DNA from: Saprospira grandis DSM 2844
Lineage (GTDB): Bacteria > Bacteroidota > Bacteroidia > Chitinophagales > Saprospiraceae
DNA length: 53,834 bases
Direction of reading: 5' to 3'
Assembly: GCA_945888475.1 (NCBI GenBank)
Contig: CAMDAB010000008.1
Location: 1 to 53,834 of the forward strand
Part shown: in pieces, positions 36,439 to 44,273 of the stretch
Numbering within the stretch: position 1 is the first letter of the stretch
How the letters are laid out: each line of letters opens with the position of its first letter
Notes under the pieces: generated by a model
What the model saw: only the letters and a program-made list of their open reading frames with translations
The model's database searches: none
Told to the model about the DNA's origin: nothing
Translations under genes and position numbers: made by a program

Positions 36439-36473
36439 AAAAATCTCATCCTTTTTGGGTGAGATTTTTTTTT
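36439..36473 (+). terminator. Terminator after tRNA-Leu(CAA)
   Basis: AAATCTCATCC (36441-36451) pairs with GGGTGAGATTT (36457-36467, one G-U pair) around a five-T loop and runs into a long T tract. Confidence 0.85.
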
Positions 36474-36510
36474 CAAAAAAAAATCTGCTTGCACTAATAA
36501 ATATCATAAA

Positions 36511-37746
36511 ATGCAAAGGTCCTATTGGCTATCTCTAATGCTTTTCTTTGGCTCATATTACGTTGTACTTGCTCAAGTTGGCTGCACAGATCCTTTGGCA
36601 ACTAATTACGACCCATTAGCTGTTAATAATGACGGAAGTTGCACTTATCAAAACACAACACTATCTCCGGTTTTTTCTCAAAATCTTCGCCCTGTTTTGA
36701 ATGAAACATCTGGTCTCATATACTGGAACAATAGACTTTGGACACATAATGATAACAGTGATATCAATCTTTATAATTTTCATCCAGATTCGGTAAATAT
36801 AATCGACAGTATTGAACTCACAGGTAGTTCAAATCGGGATCAGGAGGAAATTTCGCAGGATTCTAATTATATTTATCTGGGTGACTTTGGCAATAATGCC
36901 AATGGTAACCGTACAGATCTGAGAATTTTACGAATTGATAAGTCTGATTTACTTCAAAATCTTATCACGATCGATACGATCTTTTTTTCTTATTCAAATC
37001 AGATAAATTTTACAGCCACTGGTTCAAACAATACAGATTTTGATTGTGAAAGCTTTATAGTAACTTCTGATAGCATTTTTCTATTTACAAAGCAATGGGT
37101 CAGTCAGAAAACAGCAAAATATGCATTACCAAAAATACCAGGTACTTATATTGCTCAATTTTCTGCTTTACTCGATATTCAGGGGCTTGTAACCGCTGCA
37201 ACATATCTCGAGGATAAGAGATTATTAGTTTTTTCAGGTTATTCAACAACTGTTCAGCCCTTTATCTATCTTTTGTACGATTTTAACGGAACTGATTTTT
37301 TCGGAGCCAATAAGCGCAAAATAAATCTTAATCTTGGATTTCATCAGATTGAAGGCATTTGCAGCGAAGATGGTTTAACATATTATTTGACAAATGAACG
37401 ACTGTCATATTCATTTATTACGGTTGAACCTAAGCTACATAAAATTGATTTGAATGCATATTTGGAAAGTTATCTTAATCCGCCAGTACTTGCTTTTGAC
37501 TTTCTTTTAATACCAAAATGTAGATTTTATCCCAACCCGGTATCTGAAATTGTGAACTTTGATACTGATAAAAGAGAAGTTTCAGAAATTATGCTTACTA
37601 ATCTTTCTATCGGACAATCTGATGTTTTTAAAGTGACCGATAAGCAATCATTTAATTTGTCTTTCCTGCCAAAAGGGGGCTATCAACTCAGTTTAAGGGA
37701 TGAGCATCATGTTATTATTTGCGCTGATAAAATTATCAAAAAATAA
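36511..37746 (+). CDS. Secreted protein with a type IX secretion sorting domain
   Basis: The 411-residue product starts with a signal peptide (SLMLFFGSYYVVLAQ). Right after it comes one copy of the GCTDPLATNYDP ... DGSC motif, common in cell-surface proteins of marine and sediment Bacteroidota. The middle, about 50-320, is rich in beta-strand and aromatic residues with recurring GxxxD/N turns, resembling a propeller-like repeat region, but I do not recognise an enzyme. The last 75 residues, from FYPNPVSEIVNFD, match the type A C-terminal domain that routes proteins through the type IX secretion system; it ends in KIIKK. It is a single gene between tRNA-Leu and a bidirectional terminator. Confidence 0.8.
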   Translation: MQRSYWLSLMLFFGSYYVVLAQVGCTDPLATNYDPLAVNNDGSCTYQNTTLSPVFSQNLRPVLNETSGLIYWNNRLWTHNDNSDINLYNFHPDSVNIIDSIELTGSSNRDQEEISQDSNYIYLGDFGNNANGNRTDLRILRIDKSDLLQNLITIDTIFFSYSNQINFTATGSNNTDFDCESFIVTSDSIFLFTKQWVSQKTAKYALPKIPGTYIAQFSALLDIQGLVTAATYLEDKRLLVFSGYSTTVQPFIYLLYDFNGTDFFGANKRKINLNLGFHQIEGICSEDGLTYYLTNERLSYSFITVEPKLHKIDLNAYLESYLNPPVLAFDFLLIPKCRFYPNPVSEIVNFDTDKREVSEIMLTNLSIGQSDVFKVTDKQSFNLSFLPKGGYQLSLRDEHHVIICADKIIKK

Positions 37747-37778
37747 GTAAGGAACTGCCATTCAGAACTCTAAAAAAC

Positions 37779-37812
37779 AAAAGCCGCCAATCTATTGAAA
37801 TGGCGGCTTTTT
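37779..37812. terminator. Bidirectional terminator between convergent genes
   Basis: AAAAGCCGCCA (37779-37789) pairs with TGGCGGCTTTT (37801-37811). A run on one side and T run on the other let it serve both the secreted-protein gene (plus) and the response regulator gene (minus). Confidence 0.88.
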
Positions 37813-37830
37813 ATAATTAATTACAAAATG

Positions 37831-38880
37831 CTAGTTGAGCATATTTGCAAGTTTTTTCTCTTCAAGAATGGTAATTTTACTGCCTTTGATTTCAATAATT
37901 CCTTCATCTTTAAAATCTGAAAGGGTACGAATAACAGTCTCTTTTGCAGTTCCGACCATACTTGCCAGGTCATCGCGCAGAATTGAGATGGTAAAATTAT
38001 TTTCGTTCTCTTCTTTGTAACGGTTTTGAAGTCTGACCAACGCATCGGCCACTCTTTTCCGCACTGAATTGTACGCAAGGTCAATTAACTGATCTTCCTT
38101 TTCAGTAAGTTCTTTTGCTAGATTTTTTAAGAAGTTACTGGCAACGCTGGGGTTGTTGTGTAACAATTCGAAGAAATCTTTTTGTGGAATAATACTAATA
38201 ATACAGTCTTCAAGTGCTACAGCTGTTTCTGGATAAGTTGTAGACTGTAACATAGGTAAGAAGCCAAGAAAATCACCTTCTTTGTACAATGACATGATAA
38301 GCTCTTTACCATCATCGTTGGCCTTGTAGGTCTTTACTTTACCTTTGTTGAGGAAAAATACCTGTTTGGGGTATTCGCCTTCTCTGAAGATATAGTCTTT
38401 TTTACGATAGGAACGCTCTTCGCGGTCTTGTGCAAGGTTCATGAGTGCCTCCATACCTCTTTCTGGATTTACGAAACCGGTGCCGTTTGGCCCTTGCGTT
38501 TTCATAAATTTTTCGTGCTTGTTCAAACGGATCTCGATGGCATTAAGCAAATCTACATCATCAAAAGGTTTGGTGATATAGTCATCGGCTCCAAGGCTCA
38601 TTCCTTTTCTAAAGTCTGATTTTTCCGTTCTAGCGGTCAGAAAAATGAAGGGGATGGTAGCTGTGACAGGATTTTGGCTAAGGATTCTTAAAACGCCAAA
38701 ACCATCGAGTTCGGGCATCATGACGTCGCATATTATCAAATCAGGCAGCTCCTCTGATGCTGCTTTTACGCCTTCTTTTCCATTCTCGGCAGTAACTACC
38801 TCGTAATTGGACAATTCCAAAATCTCCGCCGTGTTTTCACGAACATCAGGATTGTCCTCAATAATCAATATTTTTTTCAT
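37831..38880 (-). CDS. Response regulator: receiver, cyclic-nucleotide-binding-like and Crp-type HTH domains
   Basis: The 349-residue protein joins three modules. Residues 1-120 are a receiver domain with the acidic pair (E8, D9), phosphoacceptor D52 (LIICDVMMPELDG), T82 and K104, all intact. Residues about 150-260 resemble a cNMP-binding domain (YIFREGEYPKQVFFLNKGKVKTYK, LYKEGDFLGFL); I cannot say whether it binds a nucleotide. Residues about 290-345 form a Crp/Fnr-type winged helix, with TAKETVIRTL as the recognition helix, keeping the E and R that read TTGAT/TGTGA half-sites in the family. It lies 82 bases downstream of the histidine-kinase-like gene on the same strand and near three universal stress protein genes. 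Confidence 0.9.
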   Translation of the reverse strand: MKKILIIEDNPDVRENTAEILELSNYEVVTAENGKEGVKAASEELPDLIICDVMMPELDGFGVLRILSQNPVTATIPFIFLTARTEKSDFRKGMSLGADDYITKPFDDVDLLNAIEIRLNKHEKFMKTQGPNGTGFVNPERGMEALMNLAQDREERSYRKKDYIFREGEYPKQVFFLNKGKVKTYKANDDGKELIMSLYKEGDFLGFLPMLQSTTYPETAVALEDCIISIIPQKDFFELLHNNPSVASNFLKNLAKELTEKEDQLIDLAYNSVRKRVADALVRLQNRYKEENENNFTISILRDDLASMVGTAKETVIRTLSDFKDEGIIEIKGSKITILEEKKLANMLN

Positions 38881-38962
38881 AAGACAGACTTATTTTAATT
38901 CAAGTCAAAAATATAAAAAAAATATATAATTTCAAATAAAGTTTTACTATGCATGGTATTAT

Positions 38963-40177
38963 TTATGAAATTTCTGATGGAATTTGAATTGTAGGTACCG
39001 ATAAAGTAATTTCAGTGCCCTTATCTACGTCGCTAATGAGTTGAATATGCCCATCTAATTTTTCAAGATATTTTTTTACCATGCACATACCAATGCCATT
39101 GCCTTTTGTGCCATTTGCATTGCTTGCTCTGTAAAACCTTCTGAAGATGTGAGGTTGATCTGTTTTTGGGATACCAATTCCATTATCTTTAACCTTCATA
39201 AACAATTTCTCATCGGCAAAGGAGGAGTTTATCTGGACTTCTTTACCATTTGAAAATTTTATCGCATTAGAAACTAAATTTTCCATGATATTTCTAATCA
39301 TGAATTGGTCACCAATGATGTTGGTATTTTCACTTTCGTGTTGATATTTTACATCGGCCTGCTCATTTATCAAAAGTTTACTCTCCGTAATAACATCATT
39401 CATCATATCCTTGAGATTAAACTGTTCGGATTTGGAAATAACGGTATCTTCTTCAAGTTCTTTGCAAACAAGAATTTCATTCAGCGTTAAATTGAGATTA
39501 TTAATAGTTGATTCTATTTTTTTAATGTGCTTTTCTCTATTTTTTTGCTCTTCTGCTTTTGTGTATCTCGAAATGAGTTGAGCAGAAGAAAGAATACTGC
39601 TCAAAGGAGATCTGAAATTATCAGAAACTGTGGAAACGAATACTGATTTTATTTCACTTAGATTTTTACTGAATTCAATTGCTTTTAACAATTCTGCAAC
39701 TTCATTTCTAAGCTGATGTTCTGTTTCGGCTAGTCTGCTGAGTTTATTTTTCAAATCGGTATTACTCAGCATCAGATCATTTGCTATATTGCTTTGATGT
39801 GTGTTTATAGTTGAAAAATGGCTTAAATCGTGCATCTTGTATAGTAAAAGCTTTTCCCCATCTACTAAACTGAAATCTACTATATTCAGGTCGAAAATAA
39901 AAACGGAACCATCTTTTCGTTTCCCTTTGTATTGGTTTCCAATGCCAAAGATATTTTTAGAATAGCTGTCCAAATTTTCAATAACAAAATTATGCTCATT
40001 AAACTCATCGGTGAGTAATGCAATATGTTTGCCAACTAAATATTCGGGATGGTAGTTGAACATTTTAGATGCAGCGGAATTGGCAAGTTTAATCAGTCCA
40101 TTCGTGTCCAGGACTAAAACTCCTTCCAGCGCATTATCGGACAAAAGCTTAATTAGGTTTATTGAGTAGGTTTGCAT
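38963..40177 (-). CDS. PAS-domain histidine-kinase-like protein lacking the phosphoacceptor histidine
   Basis: The 404-residue protein has no membrane segments, so it should be cytosolic. Residues about 5-115 form a PAS domain (LSDNALEGVLVLDTNGLIKLANSAASKMF), followed by a short coiled coil (135-172). A dimerisation H-box region follows at 174-210, reading VSDNFRSPLSSIL. Family members have S-H-E-F-R-T-P-L here; this protein has Asp186 (codon GAT, bases 39620-39622) in place of His. The ATP-binding domain looks intact: N box NIMENLVSNAIKFS, G1 DNGIGIP, G2 GTKGNGIGM. It is upstream of the receiver-Crp gene, as a cognate kinase would be. It may bind ATP without autophosphorylating, or may act as a scaffold or phosphatase. 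Confidence 0.9.
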   Translation of the reverse strand: MQTYSINLIKLLSDNALEGVLVLDTNGLIKLANSAASKMFNYHPEYLVGKHIALLTDEFNEHNFVIENLDSYSKNIFGIGNQYKGKRKDGSVFIFDLNIVDFSLVDGEKLLLYKMHDLSHFSTINTHQSNIANDLMLSNTDLKNKLSRLAETEHQLRNEVAELLKAIEFSKNLSEIKSVFVSTVSDNFRSPLSSILSSAQLISRYTKAEEQKNREKHIKKIESTINNLNLTLNEILVCKELEEDTVISKSEQFNLKDMMNDVITESKLLINEQADVKYQHESENTNIIGDQFMIRNIMENLVSNAIKFSNGKEVQINSSFADEKLFMKVKDNGIGIPKTDQPHIFRRFYRASNANGTKGNGIGMCMVKKYLEKLDGHIQLISDVDKGTEITLSVPTIQIPSEIS

Positions 40178-40637
40178 GGTTGTTAAATTTTAATTTGAGG
40201 TAAATAAATTATTTAATAATTTTCACATGGTAAAAAAAACCTATATTGTGGGAGAGGTTGAAATTATTTTTAATGGTTTTTAATGTTAAAAAATATGGTA
40301 AAGGAAATTCAGAGACCTAACATTTGGTATATTTTGTAAATTTTACAAAGTTGTTCTGAATTTTTTTTTTTGTATCATTTATGTATCAATAATGTTAAAT
40401 CTAACGCAAGGTCAGAAAACTATTATTTAATAAAAATGATGAGCGTCAACTATAAAATATTTTTATGTGAACAGGTAATATTATTATTATGTTAAATATT
40501 TTGCTAAAAATAGGAATTATATTTTTAATACAAACTTTTAACAAATTTTTTTTTTCTAAGGAAGAAAATTTAAATAAAAATTTTAGATGCTTTTTTTGCA
40601 CTTTTAAAAAATTGTTTATCGGTGATTTCTCTGAAAC
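40178..40637. other. AT-rich gene-free spacer of 460 bases with a palindrome
   Basis: I find no convincing coding frame; the plus-strand frame from 40489 is an AT-rich shadow that runs antisense into the stress protein gene. The spacer should contain the promoter of the kinase-like gene and the 3' end of the stress protein operon. The only clear element is a perfect palindrome at 40333-40349. Confidence 0.6.
40333..40349. promoter_or_regulatory. 17-base perfect palindrome in the kinase-stress protein spacer
   Basis: TTTGTAAATTTTACAAA is a perfect inverted repeat about T40341. It lies about 160 bases upstream of the kinase-like gene. It may be an operator, but in such AT-rich DNA chance symmetry is possible. 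Confidence 0.3.
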
Positions 40638-41537
40638 TTATCTGATGATTAGCGTAGGAATGTTGTCATTCATGTGTATAAATTTTTCAGTAACACTGCC
40701 TATAAATAGACTGTTAATAGCCGAATGCCCTTTGGCGCCCATGATTACCAAGTCGGCATTATATTCATCACAAAGACTTATGAGCTCGCCAGCTGTGCTT
40801 AATTCGCCTCTTAATACAGACTTTTTTATCAGCATATCACCCATATTCGGCGCATATTTTTCTACAAATCTGTCGAAGGCTTCCTGCATATCTGCTTCTA
40901 TGATTTCTTTCAGTTGCTCATAGGTCCTGTTAATTTTGTAATAGCTTAAATCGGGCATTTCATATACATGTACGCAACTTATTTTGGCGGGGCTATCGAG
41001 TTGATAATTAATTTGAATTGCTTTTTGAAGTGCTTTTCCCGAGTTTTCGGAGAAATCTACCGGAACAAAAATGTTGTCCAGCTTATTCACAGTTCCCGAA
41101 GGAATCATTAACAATGATGCATTGCTTTGTCTTTCTAGACTTTTACCCAAAATACCTGTAGATTCGGAACTAACTTTTTTACCAAAGACTAATAAATCGG
41201 CATGTTGCTCTTTCGATACTTCGATAATTAGGTCAAGGGGATTTCCTTCCTGCACTTTACATTCAATAACTATGTTTTCATAATTAAGCAATTTTGAGGC
41301 AATATTATCGATGATTTTTTGTTCAATATCCTCATTTAAAACAAATTCACTATGGATGGCAGCATTGTTTTTCCCAAACCACCCGGATAGGAAAGTAGGC
41401 CTTTTGACGACATGTAAAAAAAACATATTATCAATTCCGAGCTTAAGCTGCATATAGTTTATATAATCAAATATGACATTATCTGTATCGGATAAATCGA
41501 TACAGATTAAAGCTTGTTTTATATTAAATTCGGTCAT
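40638..41537 (-). CDS. Tandem-domain universal stress protein (UspA family)
   Basis: The 299-residue protein consists of two Usp domains. The first (residues 1-145) has a degenerate nucleotide loop (LLVFGKKVSSESTGILGKS). The second (about 155-299) carries the complete ATP-binding signature G-2x-G-9x-G-S in VIMGAKGHSAINSLFIGSV. Usp proteins bind ATP and support survival under starvation, oxygen or membrane stress. It follows the next Usp gene on the same strand after 33 bases, so the two form an operon. Confidence 0.9.
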   Translation of the reverse strand: MTEFNIKQALICIDLSDTDNVIFDYINYMQLKLGIDNMFFLHVVKRPTFLSGWFGKNNAAIHSEFVLNEDIEQKIIDNIASKLLNYENIVIECKVQEGNPLDLIIEVSKEQHADLLVFGKKVSSESTGILGKSLERQSNASLLMIPSGTVNKLDNIFVPVDFSENSGKALQKAIQINYQLDSPAKISCVHVYEMPDLSYYKINRTYEQLKEIIEADMQEAFDRFVEKYAPNMGDMLIKKSVLRGELSTAGELISLCDEYNADLVIMGAKGHSAINSLFIGSVTEKFIHMNDNIPTLIIR

Positions 41538-41570
41538 AATAAATTAAATTTAATTGAAAAAATATATACA

Positions 41571-42383
41571 TTAACCCCTTAGCACAAGAATTGGAATTCG
41601 GCTTTCGTGCGCCATATCTTCTGAAACACTTCGGTGAAAAATATTTTCGAACCAGCCTCTGTTGTGATGTACTAAACACAATAAGGATGTATTTTTTTCG
41701 CGGATAAACCCTCTGATGCCCTCAATGATAGACATTGCGATGATTTTTGAATAGCTGAATTGTATTTTCTGATCTTCTATGTACATTAACAAATCTTCAT
41801 CTATGCCTGTATTTTCCTGATCTTCAATATAAATAGTCAATAAATTCAGTTTTACATCTTCATTTATTTTAATGAGGTCAAAAAGCGGAGATAAAATTGA
41901 ATTATTTTTCAGCGCTTTATTGTCGAGCGACAAGCTGATGTTTTTAAGCGTTTCACCCTCGTAATTAGCAGGAATTGTCAAAACAGCCTTGTTGGTGTTT
42001 TTAATAATGTTACTTGCTGTGCTACCAATGAACATTTTTTTCATAGCTCCCGCACCGGTACTACCCATCATGATCAAATCCGTATCAAGTTTTTCAGCAG
42101 CCTGTACAATCATGTCAACTGGAGTTCCATTTCTTACAATACCTTCAATGCTGATATGATTAGCTAAGAGCGGATTTACTCCATGTAATAGCGTATTCAT
42201 ATCCTGTTCGCGGTCTTCATGGATGATATGATCCAGAGACATAAGACTTCCAGCACTCTGACTTATATGATAGGCGTGCAGCACGGTGAGCGAAGCACCT
42301 GTCTTATTGGCGATATTTATAGCATATTTCAGTGCCTTTAAAGCATTTTCAGAGAAGTCGGTAGGAATGAGTATATGTTTCAT
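41571..42383 (-). CDS. Tandem-domain universal stress protein (UspA family)
   Basis: The 270-residue protein has an N-terminal Usp domain (MKHILIPTDFSENALKALKYAINIANKTGASLTVLHAY) with the full ATP signature in IMMGSTGAGAMKKMFIGST, then a shorter, degenerate second domain that ends HESRIPILVLRG. It is the first gene of a two-gene Usp operon, divergent from a third Usp gene across a 180-base control region with an FNR/Crp-like box. A -7 element (TATCTTTG on the minus strand, 42402-42409) lies about 20 bases before the start codon. Confidence 0.9.
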   Translation of the reverse strand: MKHILIPTDFSENALKALKYAINIANKTGASLTVLHAYHISQSAGSLMSLDHIIHEDREQDMNTLLHGVNPLLANHISIEGIVRNGTPVDMIVQAAEKLDTDLIMMGSTGAGAMKKMFIGSTASNIIKNTNKAVLTIPANYEGETLKNISLSLDNKALKNNSILSPLFDLIKINEDVKLNLLTIYIEDQENTGIDEDLLMYIEDQKIQFSYSKIIAMSIIEGIRGFIREKNTSLLCLVHHNRGWFENIFHRSVSEDMAHESRIPILVLRG

Positions 42384-42401
42384 TTTATAAATTTTCTATG
42401 G

Positions 42402-42409
42402 CAAAGATA
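42402..42409 (-). promoter_or_regulatory. -7 element of the minus-strand stress protein operon
   Basis: Read on the minus strand this is TATCTTTG followed by CC. No TTG is visible at -33, which would be expected for a promoter that depends on an activator. The FNR/Crp-like box at 42455-42468 would be centred about 60-66 bases upstream of the start. Confidence 0.45.
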
Positions 42410-42454
42410 TGAAGTTAAACTATTAGAGCGTTGAAAATCACCCTAAAGAAAAAA

Positions 42455-42468
42455 TTGATAGATATCAT
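42455..42468. promoter_or_regulatory. FNR/Crp-type operator between divergent stress protein genes
   Basis: TTGAT-AGAT-ATCAT differs from the FNR consensus TTGATnnnnATCAA at one position. It stands in the middle of the 180-base region between two divergent Usp genes. The receiver-Crp regulator encoded 4 kb away has a recognition helix of the type that reads such half-sites, so it is the natural candidate, but a separate FNR elsewhere in the genome could equally bind. Confidence 0.45.
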
Positions 42469-42563
42469 TAAATTTTAAAATATTAAGAACTTATTTTTGT
42501 ACATCATTTTGAAAAAACACAACTGAAGTACTTTATCTTTCTTAATTTATAACTATCAATAAA

Positions 42564-43388
42564 ATGAAACAAATAAAGAAAATTTTAGTGCCAACCGACT
42601 TTTCTGCCGCTGCAGCCAAGGCTTTCGATTTTGCCTGCCAACTTGCTAAAAAGTTTGATGCTTCCATAAAACTCATTCATGTTTATCGATCCGACTTTGG
42701 CATGCCGGTTCCTGAATCAATGGCTTATCAGATGTTGGAGGCCAGAAAAGACGACGCACAGAGAAAAATGGAATCTTTTTTGAAATCAAAAGACAGGGCA
42801 ATTAAAATTGAGTCAATCGTGGAAATGGGTTTTCCATCTGATTTATTGGCCGATTATACCAAAAGTAAAGAAGAGGGCATTGATCTTATAGTAATGGGTA
42901 CCAAAGGTGAACATAATCTTGCCGAAAGGATCTTGGGTTCGGTAACTTATGCAGTAATTCGAGATGCTGCCTGCCCGGTTTTGGCCGTTCCTGAACATTG
43001 CAGCGATTTGAATATAAAAGAAATTGCTTATGCAACTGATCTTAAATCAGATACAGCCGAAAGCATAGTGGAAGCTGACAACATTGCAAAACTTTTCAAA
43101 GCTGTGTTACATTGTGTTTATATTGATACAAATGGTGATAACAGCGGCGCGGAAAAGATTCGTTTTAAGGAGCTGACTTCGAAACTGGGCCTGGATGTTA
43201 TACTGACAGAATTAAAAAGTGATACGTTAAATCATGGACTCGATTCCTTTGTGCATGAGGAGGGTATTGATATGCTGCTGATGTACCGTCCGCATAGAAC
43301 CCTTTTCGAAAAAATCTTTCACATTTCTGTAACTAAAATGATTGCGCTGCATAGTACTGTACCTTTATTGGTCTTTAAAAAACAATAA
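42564..43388 (+). CDS. Tandem-domain universal stress protein (UspA family)
   Basis: The 274-residue protein opens with MKQIKKILVPTDFSAAAAKAFDFACQLAKKFDASIKLIHVY and carries the complete ATP-binding loop in IVMGTKGEHNLAERILGSV. The second domain (about 150-274) is degenerate and shares the pattern of the neighbouring Usp, with RPHRTLFEKIFHISVTKMIALHSTVPLLVF against HHNRGWFENIFHRSVSEDMAHESRIPILVL in the 41.6-42.4 kb gene, so the two are probably paralogues by duplication. A possible -7 element TATCTTTC lies at 42534-42541. A strong terminator follows. Confidence 0.9.
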   Translation: MKQIKKILVPTDFSAAAAKAFDFACQLAKKFDASIKLIHVYRSDFGMPVPESMAYQMLEARKDDAQRKMESFLKSKDRAIKIESIVEMGFPSDLLADYTKSKEEGIDLIVMGTKGEHNLAERILGSVTYAVIRDAACPVLAVPEHCSDLNIKEIAYATDLKSDTAESIVEADNIAKLFKAVLHCVYIDTNGDNSGAEKIRFKELTSKLGLDVILTELKSDTLNHGLDSFVHEEGIDMLLMYRPHRTLFEKIFHISVTKMIALHSTVPLLVFKKQ

Positions 43389-43399
43389 AAAATAAATGA

Positions 43400-43426
43400 G
43401 CCCGAAATTTTTTTTCGGGTTTTTTA
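43400..43426 (+). terminator. Terminator after the plus-strand stress protein gene
   Basis: CCCGAAA (43401-43407) pairs with TTTCGGG (43413-43419) around a five-T loop and is followed by TTTTTTT. Confidence 0.85.
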
Positions 43427-43503
43427 TTGGATAGATTTTCTATTTTTGTTTCAACATTAGCAAGCACAGCATGTTAAACATCATATTTGCAAAATCAATT
43501 AAT

Positions 43504-44265
43504 ATGTTATTCGTTATATCACCTGCCAAATCGCTTAATTTCGATCCTCATCCATATAAATTATACAGCAATCCAGAACTTTTGGCGGAAAGTAGCAAGT
43601 TGGTAAAAATTCTCAAAAAGAAAAAGGTTCATGAGCTGATGAAAATGATGGACATTAGTGAAAAATTAGCGATCGAAAATGTCATCCGTTTCAAAAATTT
43701 CAGTCTGCCTTTTACACCCGAAAATTCAAAACAGGCTGTTTTAGCTTTCGACGGGGATGTTTACGATGGGCTGAATGCAGTTGATTTTTCTCAGGAAGAT
43801 TTCGAATTTGCACAAAATCATATGCGCATTTTGTCCGGTTTGTACGGCGTATTAAAACCCCTCGATCTGATGCAGCCTTACCGACTTGAAATGGGTAGGG
43901 CACTCGAAAATCCAAAGGGCAACAATCTGTATAAATTCTGGGGCGATAAAATTAGCAAAATCCTCAACGAAGCAAGCAGGCAAACTGGCAGCAAATTGAT
44001 TGTGAATTTAGCATCGAATGAATATTGGTCATCGGTCGATTTGAAAAAACTCAAAGTGCCTTGCCTCGAAATTCAATTCAGGGAAAATAAAGATGGGATC
44101 TTCAAAGTTATTTCCTTCAATGCTAAAAAAGCTCGTGGAATGATGGTTCGTTTTGCCATTAAAAACAGGTTGCAAGAACCCGAGGAATTGAAGGCTTTCA
44201 ATCTTGATAACTACGTTTTTAACAGTGAACTTTCCGATGAAAAAGTTTGGGTTTTTACCAGATAA
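43504..44265 (+). CDS. yaaA: Peroxide stress protein YaaA
   Basis: YaaA (formerly DUF328) is induced by peroxide in E. coli and limits free iron; it binds DNA with a helix-hairpin-helix-like fold. I start at the ATG at 43504 because MLFVISPAKSLNFD is the conserved N-terminus; the longer frame adds eleven unrelated residues. The 253-residue product also shows AFDGDVYDGL, LSGLYGVLKPLDLMQPYRLEMG, LYKFWGDKI, VNLASNEYWSSV and VISFNAKKARGMMVRF, all typical. A -7-like TATTTTTG lies at 43441-43448. It converges on the DUF2520 gene, and its proximity to the stress proteins may be a shared theme. Confidence 0.93.
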   Translation: MLFVISPAKSLNFDPHPYKLYSNPELLAESSKLVKILKKKKVHELMKMMDISEKLAIENVIRFKNFSLPFTPENSKQAVLAFDGDVYDGLNAVDFSQEDFEFAQNHMRILSGLYGVLKPLDLMQPYRLEMGRALENPKGNNLYKFWGDKISKILNEASRQTGSKLIVNLASNEYWSSVDLKKLKVPCLEIQFRENKDGIFKVISFNAKKARGMMVRFAIKNRLQEPEELKAFNLDNYVFNSELSDEKVWVFTR

Positions 44266-44273
44266 GCAATTGT

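Noticed and set aside
40489..40923. A 144-codon plus-strand frame in the AT-rich spacer
   Set aside because: Its first part is Phe/Lys/Asn-rich translation of AT tracts and the remainder is antisense to the well-supported stress protein gene.
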